From Ignavibacteria bacterium (GTDB lineage: Bacteria; Bacteroidota; Ignavibacteria; Tepidaquicellales; Tepidaquicellaceae), in the NCBI GenBank assembly GCA_016709315.1, contig JADJMZ010000001.1, forward strand, positions 496,001 through 560,000: 64,000 bases of DNA, in the 5' to 3' direction. The notes beneath the pieces are model-generated. The model saw nothing but the letters and a program-made list of their open reading frames with translations, was not told the DNA's origin and made no database searches. Shown here one piece after another: positions 28,600 through 38,350 of the stretch. The translations under genes and the position numbers were made by a program. Each line of letters opens with the position of its first letter. The stretch's first letter is position 1.

Positions 28600-29228
28600 A
28601 TGAAAAAATATTTTTTATTTTTTGTATTGTTGATTATTGTTTTTAATTTTGAATCCAGAGCCCAGGATATTAAAACAATAAAAAATGAAGATAAACTTTA
28701 TTTGGGTTTTGGAGTAGGTTCCGGTTTTTTCTCCGCAAGATGTCAATAACTTCATTAAGAAAGATATTTCGATAAATTCTGATATAAGTTCTATATTTTT
28801 CAATTTTTCCGGTAAGATAAGTTTATTTTATAAAATGAAAAGTGGATTAGAAATCGGTGGTTCCGGAGAATATGTTTGGGGTCCGAAATATATAGTAACT
28901 GATTATGGTGATGATAAGTATTATCATTTTGATCGTTTTTCTCTTGGAATTTTTTCTAACTACCATTTTAAATTATCCGATGAAACTAAGACATTCTTTT
29001 TTAGGAGCTTCATTATGTTTTCTTAATATGTCTTTTGAAAGATACAGTGCATCTAACATTGGATTCGCAGGACAAACCGGATTAAGTTTTGATCAGAATA
29101 ACATCAACATAAGGTTATATTTATCCGGTGAATATGCTAAGGCGATAGATAATACTAATTATAGAAATTTCGAATTAAATTATTCCGGTATTCGGTTAAT
29201 TGGTGAATTGAATTTTAATCTATTCTAA
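28600..29228 (+). CDS. Outer-membrane beta-barrel protein, frameshifted
   Basis: Begins MKKYFLFFVLLIIVFNFESRAQ, a signal peptide, then LYLGFGVGSGFFS. Frameshifts near 28725-28733 and 29000-29012 break it; repaired, it continues DVNNFIKKDISINSDISS, GGSGEYVWGPKYIVTDYGDD, FSLGIFSNYHFKLSDETKTF and ends IRLIGELNFNLF with terminal Phe. About 209 residues. The alternating pattern fits a small beta-barrel. Last gene of the PEGA-YidD-TPR run; a 111-base gap precedes it. Confidence 0.7.
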
Positions 29229-29452
29229 TAAATAATTACTTAGATATAATGAATTTTTAAAAGTATTGTTTATCTGTTCTTTCCTAACTTTTAGAAATAG
29301 GTTACTTAATAGTATTATAAATTAATTCGTGTTTTGATTGCTCATTATGTATTGGCTCACCGGAAACAGAAATTTTAGAAAAACAATATTGTATAAATTA
29401 AACTACATTTCTCATCTCAATTCTGTTTTTTATAGATTCAATTAATTTAATT

Positions 29453-30272
29453 TCAAATTCTTACAGCATTTCCTGTCAGATACATTTTCTTTAGCTTTCT
29501 GTTTTCAATTTCGAACCTAACATTCAGATATTCACCTGATCTTGTAAGAACTTTCACTTCATCCTTCTGATTTCTCAGTATAAAATAGATAAGTGCTGAT
29601 GACAATGCTCCTGTCCCGCAGGCAAGAGTCTCGCCTTCCACTCCTCTTTCATAACTTCGGATTTCTATTTCGTTTTCATCTTTCGACTTTTTCTTTTACA
29701 AAATTCACATTCGCTCCTTCAGGCATCAGGTCTTTATGCATCCTTATGTTTCTTCCCCATTCCATTATATTCACTTCTTCCAGATTATTTACTTTCGGCT
29801 TTTCAATTTCATCAATGAACACAACTATATGCGGAGACCCGCAGTCAACATAAGAGCAGTTAAGCAGTTCCCACCACTCCTGAAAATGAACCTTTAACTT
29901 AAAATTAGTTTTTACTTTTTCCGGCGGAGGGAAAGAAACTGTAATCCTTCCGTCGGGTAATTTTCTGCATTCATAAGTTTCCGAAACAGCTTCGATCGTA
30001 AGTTCGGTCTTGTCTGAGATCATATTATCGTTTATAAATTTTACCGTGCATCTTAATCCGTTCCCGCAAAGAGCGTTTCCGGTTCCGTCCCTGTTGTAAT
30101 AATTCATTTTGAAATCGGAATTGTCAGAGTTCTAAACATATATCACTCCGTCAATTTCATTGTTGTCTTCAGACGAACAAAGTTCAACTGTCTTTTTCTC
30201 ACGATCGGTGATCTCATTTTTAAGATTATCTATAATGATAAACTTATTTCCTGCGCCGGAATATTTCTGCAT
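29453..30272 (-). CDS. dapF: Diaminopimelate epimerase, frameshifted
   Basis: DapF converts LL- to meso-diaminopimelate for lysine and peptidoglycan. Both catalytic cysteines are present: NALCGNGLRC and LACGTGALSS. The N-terminus (from ATG 30272) reads MQKYSGAGNKFIIIDN, correct for the family. An in-frame TAG near 30132-30134 and a frameshift near 29660-29680 (expected ERDENEIEIRSYERGVEGE) interrupt it; repaired length is about 273 residues, the family norm. The stop of lptD lies 3 bases upstream of its start, so the two genes are cotranscribed. Confidence 0.9.
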
Positions 30273-30275
30273 TGT

Positions 30276-32826
30276 CTAATATACTCCTCTTGAATTTGTC
30301 TTTGGAAACTTTAATGTCCCTGAGCTGCGGAGCTTTATCCTTATCTCAAGTGAAAATCCCCTGTAAGTCCCTGCAGGATACCAGTTGAAATTAAGCTCCC
30401 AGGAATTTAGATCCCTGTAAGCAGTTAAATACGGAGCTGTAAACTGACTGTTTACTATATCATAGCTTGTAGCAAATGAAAATCTCCATTTCTCCGTAAG
30501 ATTGAAAGCAACGTTGCCGGACAGATTAGAGCTCCTGTTTGTAACATTATTCCCGGGCTTCGATTCGGAATAATTAAATCCGAAACCCGCCGCTGAAAGG
30601 AATATCAAAATTTATTTCATCAATTTTATTTTCTGACATCTTTATACTGCCCCCTTCCCTTAAGCGAATCATACAAAACGATTGTATCTTTATTTAGTGA
30701 GTTATCTCTATTTGATAATCCGAAGTTAAAACTGGTTGACATGCTGAAGTTGAAATTAGTCAGGTCAGCCAACTTGCCGTCCGAACTAATAAGATACTGA
30801 TTCAATCTTGAATTTGATAACTCATCATATTTATAAAGATTAAAATTTGCGCTTCCGGAAATGTTAAGAAAGCTTCCGATATTTGTCCTGAAGCTTGTAA
30901 ACAGTTCGGAGAATCCCAGAGAATCTGCAGCGAAATTGTAATTTATTCCGGCATCAAAATTAAGAAGCTGAAATTTATTTTCCGTAGTGTCATTTAATCT
31001 TGTCTTCATTTCAAATACATTTCCTACCGAAAAAGAAAGCGACTGTGACTTTCCCGAAGGAGCGCTTCCGAAAACTTCTTTTTCAAATACAGAATACTTT
31101 ATTTCCTGACCTGATGCATTTGTATAAGACTTGTAATAACCCTATTGAGGTTCGGAAAATCCGGCTGATATGAAAAAGTTACAGCAGGCGTAATAGTATG
31201 CCGTATTCCTCGACATTAAATATCTTAGGATTAAATATTCCGACAAATCTTGTAGAAAGACTAATTCCTGTATTGAAATATCTGAGCGCTTTTAACTTTT
31301 TCATCTTTTTGTAACGACAGTACTGTCAGCAGTATTAAAATTTTTGCTGATATATTTATTGTACCAGATTTCATTGTAAGAAAAGAAAGGTGTCAAAGTA
31401 ATAAAATCAAACCTCGGAGTCAGACTGAGATTTAAAAATGCCGTATGCCTGAAACGAATATCATCAAAAGTGCTGTCTGTATTCTGCAAAGATTTTAATG
31501 TTCGCTTAATTCTGTTATTCAAAACTCCCGTTGTACGAATAATTAAAATATTCATAGAATTTTTTATTATATGAATCAGAAATATTTGATTCAAAAGGAT
31601 AAGTCTGTGAAATTGAAAAATTTACAAATGGAATTCTTTCTGTTACATCATTTGTCTGAAGATTCTGATCCCTGAAATAATTTGCGCTTAATGAAAAAGG
31701 AGTGCCTTCCCAGAATTTCGTATATGTAAGATTCGAAAGGACATTCTGCAGAAGCAGTTCTGAAAGCGAATTCGTTGTTACATTGTAAAAATTCTTACTG
31801 CTTACGAAAGCAAGACTTGCATCAATGCGGGAAGTAGGATTGATCTGCTGATTGTGCGCGATATTTAATCCCCAGGCATCAGACTGCTGATTACCGACAT
31901 CAGTGCTTTCTCCGAGTCTTAATCTGGAATAACCTCCGTTTATGTTTCCGAAAAATTATATTTCAGTGCATATCTGAACTGTCCGTAAATATCGGTTCTT
32001 CCTTTTGTAAAATAACTTCCTGTCAGCCCAAGATCAGTATAATCATTTATTGCCCAGAAGTAACCAAGCCTTGAGATATACTTTCCGTATGTACCGTCAT
32101 CTCCGAAAGTAGGCGGTATAAGACCTGATGACCTGCCTGACCTGTTTGGGAAAAACTCCGAAAGGAATCCAGAAAACAGGAACCCTTCAATATAAAGAAA
32201 CACAGACTGTGCAATTACTTTATCATTCGGTATCACCTTCATTTTCGGAGAAAGAAAATAATATTCCGGATCTTCCCTGTCAGTCGAAGTGGTATAAATT
32301 CCGTTTTTAATAAAAAGCACTTCGCTTGTTACTTTCTTTATCTTATCACCGAAATAATATCCGACCTCAGCTTCACTGAATCCCATTGAAACATTTCCCT
32401 GCTGCGATTTAAAATTATAAGATAATCTTGCGCCTTCGTATTTATCATTTCCCTGATACATCAGCGGAGTCTGTATGAACTTTCCCGTCCGGGTTGTATC
32501 GGGTATTCCGTATGCTTCCAGAGTCTGCGATTCTTCATTTACATTGATTCTTCCTGCATCGAGTTTCAGGTCTTTGTAAATAAGCTGCGCTTCATTATAA
32601 AGAAATACTTTTTTATTTTTCAGATCGTAAATGAGAGAATCTTTTGCGGTGTAGCGGATCGGCGCGTCAACATCTGATTTTGCGATACGGGAAGTGTCTA
32701 TGATATCCGGCAGAGGTATTGAGAGGGAATCATTACTTTAAACACCGCCAGTGTATCCTGACGCTGCTGCGGAAAGCATCTGACGCAGTAAAGCAATATT
32801 AAAACTGTTAGGACAAATCTGTTCAT
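30276..32826 (-). CDS. lptD: LPS-assembly protein LptD, multiply frameshifted
   Basis: Starts MNRFVLTVLILLYCVRCFPQQ, a signal peptide, followed by an OstA-like segment (APIRYTAKDSLIYDLKNKKV and EAQLIYKDLKLDAGRINV). The LptD core is diagnostic: YFLSPKMKVIPNDKVIAQSV, IEG and EFFPNRSGRSSGLIPPTFGD, then YISRLGYFWAINDYTDLGL. The rest is barrel strands down to SGTLKFPKTNSRGVY. The frame breaks at about seven places (near 32735, 31945, 31590, 31300, 31140, 31015 and 30615), yet the conserved blocks are well kept. Repaired length about 850. LptD inserts lipopolysaccharide in the outer membrane. Sits upstream of dapF. Confidence 0.85.
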
Positions 32827-32884
32827 CGTAAGACATTTTAAACAAATCTGTTCATTAATTAAATATACTAAATGAGTTTATAAG

Positions 32885-33059
32885 CAACTGCTTGGTACAT
32901 GACAAAAATATTTTCTCGCAGATTTACGCAGAAAAATTGCAGATTTACGCAAATAATCTATTTAATAATCTTGTTTCTGTGAAAATCTGCATGAAAATTC
33001 TGAGGTCATCTGCGAGCAATTCTCTCCAGAAAATTTTGTCGTGTAAAGAGAAGCAATTG
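32885..33059. mobile_element. MITE-like nested palindrome with IS4-type ends
   Basis: Ends are imperfect inverted repeats: CAACTGCTTGGTACATGACA at 32885 and the complement of a sequence ending 33059, sharing CAA-TGCTT and TACA-GACAAAA. These resemble the ends of the IS4-like element at 44542-45702 (CTATGTACACGACAAAA). An inner inverted repeat CTCGCAGAT/ATCTGCGAG (32915-32923 and 33008-33016) and repeats of GCAGATTTACGCA lie inside. About 175 bases with no coding capacity, between the moxR-like and lptD genes. Confidence 0.55.
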
Positions 33060-33099
33060 CCCGACTCAGGTATAATTTTTTCTGTTCATGATTATTTTA

Positions 33100-34627
33100 T
33101 CATCTGTAAAACTCATCCTCGTATCCGCCGAAACTGCTTCCGCCCTGTGTGAACATACTTCCGACAAGATCTTTATATACTATTACAGAATCAACTTCCT
33201 CCCTTGCGATCTTGGAGTTCTGATGAAGTCCGTCAAGCACAAATTCCATAAGCGATGCAAGTTCGTTTTCGCTTTCATAAAACTGCGGATATTTTTTAAC
33301 AAACTTCTCGAGTCCGTCAACTTTCCTTAACTCGCTAAAGTATTCTTTGAATGTCATATCATCTTTAATATTCACTTTTTTTGCCTCCGTACCGAAACCA
33401 TTCCACAATTTCAGAATAAGGATCCTTGACTTTTTACTCGACTCTGTTTTTTTCTTCTTCATCAAAGGATCAGGAAAATACTTTCTGAAAAATTTCCCTT
33501 ACAGACTTTGACAAAAGCGCTTTTGCAACTTTGATCGATCCTTCCTGCTCGCCTTCAAAATACGAGCCTCGACTTTTCCCGTAATTCCCGGAATGATAGA
33601 TAACAGGTCGCACATCCTCGGCATTATAATATCGTCATTATTCATTATAGCCCTGCGCTCGGCATTACTGATCAGATTTTCTGTTGATGAAATTGTAAGT
33701 CTCGCGCTCACACCTGATTTCTGATCAACGAATTCGCTTAACCGCGCCATCACTGCCGTCATCTCAACAATCTCCCTGAAATAATAAGGAATGATCACCT
33801 TCTTTTTCGGATTCCTTTCCGTCCAGGAATATGTCTCTGTGATCTTTATTCCGTCTTCAAGTGCTTTCGGATAATGAGTAATTATCTGCGAGTCTATCCT
33901 GTCTTTCAGAGGAGTGATAATGTTTCCTCTGTTAGTGTAATCTTCAGGATTTGCCGTGAAGACCATCAGTACATCCAGAGGAATTCTGATATTGAATCCT
34001 CTTATCTGAATGTCTTTTCTCCTGCATGATGTTCAGTAATCCGACCTGTATGCGTGGCTGAAGATCCGGCAGTTCATTAATGACGAATATACCTCTGTTC
34101 GTCCTTGGAATAATTCCGAAATGAATCGCTCCTTCATGAGAATAATGAAGCCGCTGATTTGCAGCTTTTATCGGATCTATATCGCCGATGAGATCTGCAA
34201 TGTTTACATCAGGAGTTGCAAGCTTTTCACTGTAGCGCTGATCGCGTGATATCCACTCAATCTCCGTATCGTCACCTTTTTCGCTGATAATATCTGTCGC
34301 GAATTTTGATATCGGATGAAAAGGATTGTCATTAATCTCAGAACCTTTAACTATTGGAATGAACTCGTCGAGAAGATCAGGAAGCATTCTTGCAATTTTT
34401 GTTTTTGCCTGACCTCTGAGTCCGAGAAGTATTATGTCATGTTTGGCAAGAAGCGAATTTACAATTGAAGGAATGACAGTGTTCTCATAACCAACGATTC
34501 CTTCAAAATAGTTCCCTTTGTTTGCAACTTTTTTGGTAAGATTATTTCTTATTTCATCTTTGACAGACAAAGTCTTATAACCCGAGCGTTTAAGTTCGCC
34601 GAGAGTTTTTATTTCTGTTAAATTCAT
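33100..34627 (-). CDS. MoxR/ChlI-type AAA+ ATPase, multiply frameshifted
   Basis: Repaired, about 508 residues. The Mg-chelatase-like ATPase core is clear: LLGLRGQAKTKIARMLPD (nucleotide loop), GIIPRTNRGIFVINELPDLQ (Walker B region), NIMQEKDIQIRGF and LMVFTANPEDYTNRG. The C-terminal third includes IIPYYFREIVEMTAVMARLS and a tail FKEYFSELRKVDGLEKFVKK. Frameshifts fall near 34020, 33566, 33478 and 33400, several in A/T runs. MoxR-type ATPases act as chaperones for metal-dependent or von Willebrand-domain partners; no such partner is adjacent. Upstream of lptD, downstream of the CBS gene, same strand. Confidence 0.8.
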
Positions 34628-34702
34628 GTTTGCTTAAAATTTATTATTAGGTTAGAAAAGACAACATTTCTTTATCTGTGAAAATTCAAATTCAATTATT
34701 TT

Positions 34703-35141
34703 TTAACCGCTGAACTGAATATACGAATTCAATAGTTCGATCTTCTCATCTTTCTGTGTATTGTCATAAAGCATCAGGTCTCTCATTGAAATTATCCCTA
34801 TGAGATCCTGCTTTTCGATTACAGGAATGTGTCTTATTTTTTCCTGCTTCATTATCTGCAGGCAGTATTCCGGCGTATCGTGAGACTCGATCAGAATAAT
34901 ATCTCTGGTCATCACATCATCTATTTTAATAACCGTAAGATCGAGATCTTTAGCAATGCATCTGCGGAGAAGATCCCTTTCGGAAAAAATTCCCTTCAGC
35001 GTGAGTTTATCCGACTGCTCGAGTACAGGAACCGCCCCGATATTGTGCATCCCCATGAACTTTGCAACATCTATCACATACATTCCTGTTCTTACAAAAT
35101 GCAAAGGTCTGTTGTTTAAAAAATTCTTTCAGAGTTTTCAT
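34703..35141 (-). CDS. CBS-domain-pair protein, frameshifted near the start
   Basis: Two CBS domains: MYVIDVAKFMGMHNIGAVPV with GIFSERDLLRRC, and VMTRDIILIESHDTPEYCLQ with HIPVIEKQDLIGIISMRDLM. They bind adenosyl ligands and act as regulatory modules. The true start is ATG 35141 (MKTLKEFLNNRPLHFVRTGM); one T too many in the run near 35116-35121 breaks the first dozen codons from the rest. About 145 residues when repaired. It stands alone as a pure CBS pair; the regulated partner is unknown. Confidence 0.85.
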
Positions 35142-35322
35142 TGCCTGCCCCCGTAATTGTTTAAAGAAAATATACATTAAATTTGCAATTATAACAATAA
35201 ACAGATTAATATTGAGCGCATCAATTCTATAAAAGAATTTGAATTTTGTTTAGAGACTTCTGAAAACCCTTACTGTCATTCCCGTCCGCCCTGGAGTCTG
35301 TCTCAAAAACTTCCTCCTTCCC

Positions 35323-35425
35323 AAGCCCCCCGCTCCGCGAGGCGAGCCAGCTTGGAAAGGTCGAGTTTTGGCTTGCTAAGCTGCTCGCTCGCCTTGCGGA
35401 GCAGGCTTCGCGGAGCGGGGGGCTT
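35323..35425. repeat. GC-rich nested palindromic repeat block
   Basis: Perfect 18-bp arms, AAGCCCCCCGCTCCGCGA at 35323-35340 and its complement at 35408-35425, enclose smaller inverted repeats (GCTTGCTAAGC and CTTAGCAAGC; CGAGGCGAGC and GCTCGCTCGCC). GC content far above the surroundings. The core CGCGAGGCGAGC also appears in the sorting-domain insert at 78-98. It lies between the CBS gene and a glycosyltransferase. Confidence 0.85.
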
Positions 35426-35553
35426 AGCAAGCAGGAAAACATTTCTCAACACAGGGAAACAAAGTCACAGAGAGTTTTAATTTCAAATTATAATTCCTCT
35501 GCGTCTCTGCTTGCCTCGCTATGCGGGAGTCTTTGCGTTTAAATTTAGAAGAG

Positions 35554-35585
35554 TTGATTAAAATAATTTGAAGTCCTTACTTTTG
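35554..35585 (+). promoter_or_regulatory. Possible promoter of the glycan cluster
   Basis: TTG at 35554-35556 and TACTTTTG at 35578-35585 (TAnnTTTG match) are separated by 21 bases, near the Bacteroidota -33/-7 spacing. It lies 53 bases before the first glycosyltransferase start. Confidence 0.35.
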
Positions 35586-35637
35586 CTTAGAAATTCAAGA
35601 TGAATTAATATATTTTGCAGTTACTTTTACAAACATT

Positions 35638-36784
35638 ATGAAAATAATCATTATCGGTACGGCGTATCCTCTGAGAGGCGCTATGGCGCAGCTTAACGGG
35701 ATACTGGCGAATTATCTTTCGGAAGATAATGATGTGGAAATATTTTCATTCAAAAGACAATATCCCAAACTTTTATTTCCCGGAAAGAGTCAGGAAGATA
35801 CCAGCGGCAATGATATCATCAAAAAGGAAATCCCGAATACTCAGATCTTAGACTCCATAAATCCGTTTAACTGGCGCAGTACGGCAAGGAGGATCGCTAA
35901 TAAAAATCCTGACCTGCTTATTCTGAGATTCTGGATACCTTTTTTCGCACCGGCATTTTATACGATATGCAGATATGTAAAAAAGAAAACCGGCGCGAAG
36001 GTTTTATTTATCTGTGATAATGTGATACCTCACGAACACAGACCGGGTGACAATTTTCTCATAAAGCTGATTTTCAAAGCAGGTGATTACTTTATTATAC
36101 ATTCAAAAAGTGTTGAAGAAGATCTGAAAAAATTCGTTAACGGCAAACCGTACAAACTTACTCCGCATCCTATTTACAATATTTTCGGGGAAGCAGCCGG
36201 AAAGGAAGAATCGAAACGATTTCTTAAAAATGATTTTAACATTGACGTGGAAAATGAGAAAGTGATTTTGTTTTTTGGTTATGTAAGAAAATACAAAGGA
36301 CTGAATTATCTGATCGAAGCAATGCCGGATATTCTGAAAAAAATAAAAGTCAGACTTCTGATAGTAGGTGAATTTTATGAAGACGAATCAGTTACGAAAG
36401 ACAGGATCAGAGATCTTAAGCTTGAAAAAAATATTTCCGTAGTTTCGGATTACGTTCCGAATGAGAAGGTGAAATATTTTTTCTGCGCTTCTGATTGTGT
36501 TGTTCTTCCATACATAGACGCAACACAGAGCGGAATCACTCAGATCGCATATTACTATGACAAGCCCGTTATTGCGACAGATGTAGGCGGGTTGTCTGAA
36601 GTGGTACTTAATAATAAGACAGGGTTTATTATTGAACCAAAAATTCCAGAGCAATTGCTGACAGCGTTATAAGATTTTATGAAGATGATCTTGAAGAAAA
36701 ATTTTCCCGGAATGCAGGCGAAGAGAAAAAAATTATTCCTGGGAAACTTTTACTGATGCAATTAAAAATTTAGTAAAACACTGA
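35638..36784 (+). CDS. GT4-family glycosyltransferase, frameshifted at the C-terminus
   Basis: A GT-B glycosyltransferase. N-terminal start MKIIIIGTAYPLRGAMAQLN (sugar-acceptor domain) and C-terminal nucleotide-sugar domain with VILFFGYVRKYKGLNYLIEA, then the donor motif DVGGLSEVVLNNKTGFII. Frameshifts near 36655 and 36732 separate the last 40 or so codons (FYEDDLEEKFSRNAGEE, ETFTDAIKNLVKH) from the main frame; repaired length about 382. Probably adds a sugar to a surface polysaccharide. First gene of a plus-strand cluster running to asnB. Confidence 0.85.
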
Positions 36785-36814
36785 ACTAAACAGGAAACAA
36801 ATTCTGAAAGATTT

Positions 36815-36862
36815 ATTCATTACTCATTATTCATTACTCATTAATCATTAATTATTAATTCA
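36815..36862. repeat. Simple repeat before the methyltransferase
   Basis: Degenerate tandem copies of ATTCATTACTCATT-like units, ending ATTATTAATTCAC. Low-complexity, no known role. Confidence 0.6.
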
Positions 36863-36863
36863 C

Positions 36864-37670
36864 TTGAAGTACGATCCTGTAAAAAAAGTTTTCGGCGACA
36901 TAGTTTCCAACAATGCTTTTCTGAGAAAAGTATTCTACTTCCTTCTTGACCTGATGTTTCTCCGATCCTGGCATGTAAGAAAGAAGATAAAGCAGTATTT
37001 TCCGAAAAACACCGTGATGAAAATTTTTGATGCAGGAATGGGTTTCGGGCAGTACACTTATTTCATGGCGAAGAGATTTCCGGATTCCGACATTCTTGCG
37101 ATAGATGTAAAAGAGGAGCAGGTAAACGACTGCAGAAATTTCTTTTCGAAGACAGGTTATGACAAAGTTAAATTTGAGATCGGAGACCTGACAAAGATAG
37201 AATACAAAGAACAGTTTGATTTCATACTTTGCGTGGATGTCATGGAGCATATTTTTGAAGACGAACTTGTATTCAGGAATTTTGCTAATGCCCTGAAGAA
37301 AGGCGGAAGACTATTAGTGAATACACCGTCAAATCTCGGCGGAAGCGATGCGCATTCGGAAGATGATGACAGCTTTATTGAAGAGCATGCACGTCTTGGT
37401 TATTCGAAAGAAGACATCACTGACAAAGTAAGCAGAGCGGGACTTGAAGTTACGGATTTTTCCTATGCATACGGAAAGTACGGAACTGTGTCGTGGAGAT
37501 TCGGCATTAAGTATCCCATACTTATCGCCGGAGCATCGAAATTTTTTATTCTGCTTCTTCCTTTTTATTATCTGTTCACACTTTGGTTTGTACTGATATT
37601 AATGTGGCTTGATCTGAATACAGACAACAAAGAAGGCACGGGTGTATTGCTTGTTGCAGAGAAAAAATAA
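36864..37670 (+). CDS. SAM-dependent methyltransferase with C-terminal membrane segment
   Basis: 268 residues from TTG 36864. Class I Rossmann methyltransferase: IFDAGMGFGQYTYFMAKRF (motif I, SAM loop), ILAIDVKEEQVNDC (motif II), KFEIGDLTKIEY and FDFILCVDVMEHIFEDE. Two hydrophobic stretches near the C-terminus (ILIAGASKFFILLLPFYYLF and WFVLILMWLDL) probably anchor it at the membrane. In a polysaccharide cluster it may cap or modify a glycan or lipid-linked intermediate; the substrate cannot be read. A 79-base gap with a simple repeat separates it from the first glycosyltransferase. Confidence 0.85.
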   Translation: MKYDPVKKVFGDIVSNNAFLRKVFYFLLDLMFLRSWHVRKKIKQYFPKNTVMKIFDAGMGFGQYTYFMAKRFPDSDILAIDVKEEQVNDCRNFFSKTGYDKVKFEIGDLTKIEYKEQFDFILCVDVMEHIFEDELVFRNFANALKKGGRLLVNTPSNLGGSDAHSEDDDSFIEEHARLGYSKEDITDKVSRAGLEVTDFSYAYGKYGTVSWRFGIKYPILIAGASKFFILLLPFYYLFTLWFVLILMWLDLNTDNKEGTGVLLVAEKK

Positions 37671-37703
37671 TTTTATCACTTTGTCTCATTAATATTTAAC
37701 TAA

Positions 37704-38326
37704 ATGTACATTCCGCCTCATTCACTGATCGAAGACATTCAGGAGATACATAGTTTCATTGAGAAGAACTCTTTGCCATACTTGTCACCAATAACAACGG
37801 AACAATAAACGCAACTCACATTCCCGTATTGATCGAAAAGAACGAAGGGAGTTACGGAACTCTTTACTGTCACATTGCAAAAGCAAATATGCAGTGGAAA
37901 GATTTTGACAAAGATGTTCTTGTGATATTTCCCGGAGCTCATCATTATATTTCATCTTCCTGGTATGAAACGGATCAGAGCGTTCCGACATGGAATTACC
38001 TTACCGTGCATGCTTACGGAGAGATGGAAATTGTAAATGACCGCGATGATAAGAAGAGGATCGTAAATGAACTTGTGAAATATTTCGAAAGTGAAGGAAG
38101 CACTTACAGCACAGACAATCTGCGAGAAAGTTATTTTGAAGGATTGCTGAAAGGGATTGTTGTTTTCAGAATATGCATTACAAAGCCTCAAGGCAAGCAG
38201 AAACTTTCTCAAAACCGTTCGAAGGAAAGTCAGAAGAGAGTGATAAGCGAACTTGAAAAAGCCGGCAATGACGATGCAAAACAAATAGCGGAATTAATGA
38301 AGAAAAATCTTAGCAGTAAAGAATAG
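37704..38326 (+). CDS. PaiB-like FMN-binding protein, frameshifted
   Basis: Start at ATG 37704 (MYIPPHSLIEDIQEIHSFIE). PaiB family: after a one-base frameshift near 37769 the frame continues AILVTNNNGTINATHIPVLI, then GTLYCHIAKANMQWKDFDKD, VLVIFPGAHHYISSSWYE, PTWNYLTVHAYGEMEIV, all typical of the FMN-binding split barrel. About 207 residues repaired. PaiB homologues are called negative transcriptional regulators in Bacillus, but the fold suggests a flavin or haem-linked enzyme. In this glycan cluster it may be incidental. Confidence 0.85.
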
Positions 38327-38350
38327 AAAAATAATTTTTAATCAGGCAGT

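Larger units (their letters stand above)
35142..35637. other. Intergenic region with repeat islands
   Basis: Besides the palindrome block it contains a short GC-rich remnant (GCCTCGC...TGCGGGAG, 35511-35530) interrupting a CTCTGCGTCTCTGC/TTTGCG stretch, and a promoter-like TTG-N21-TACTTTTG just before the glycan cluster. No coding frame. Confidence 0.6.

Noticed and set aside
29453..30272. The TAG in dapF as a recoded (pyrrolysine) codon
   Set aside because: It is an isolated break beside a frameshift in an error-rich stretch; no sign of pyl genes.
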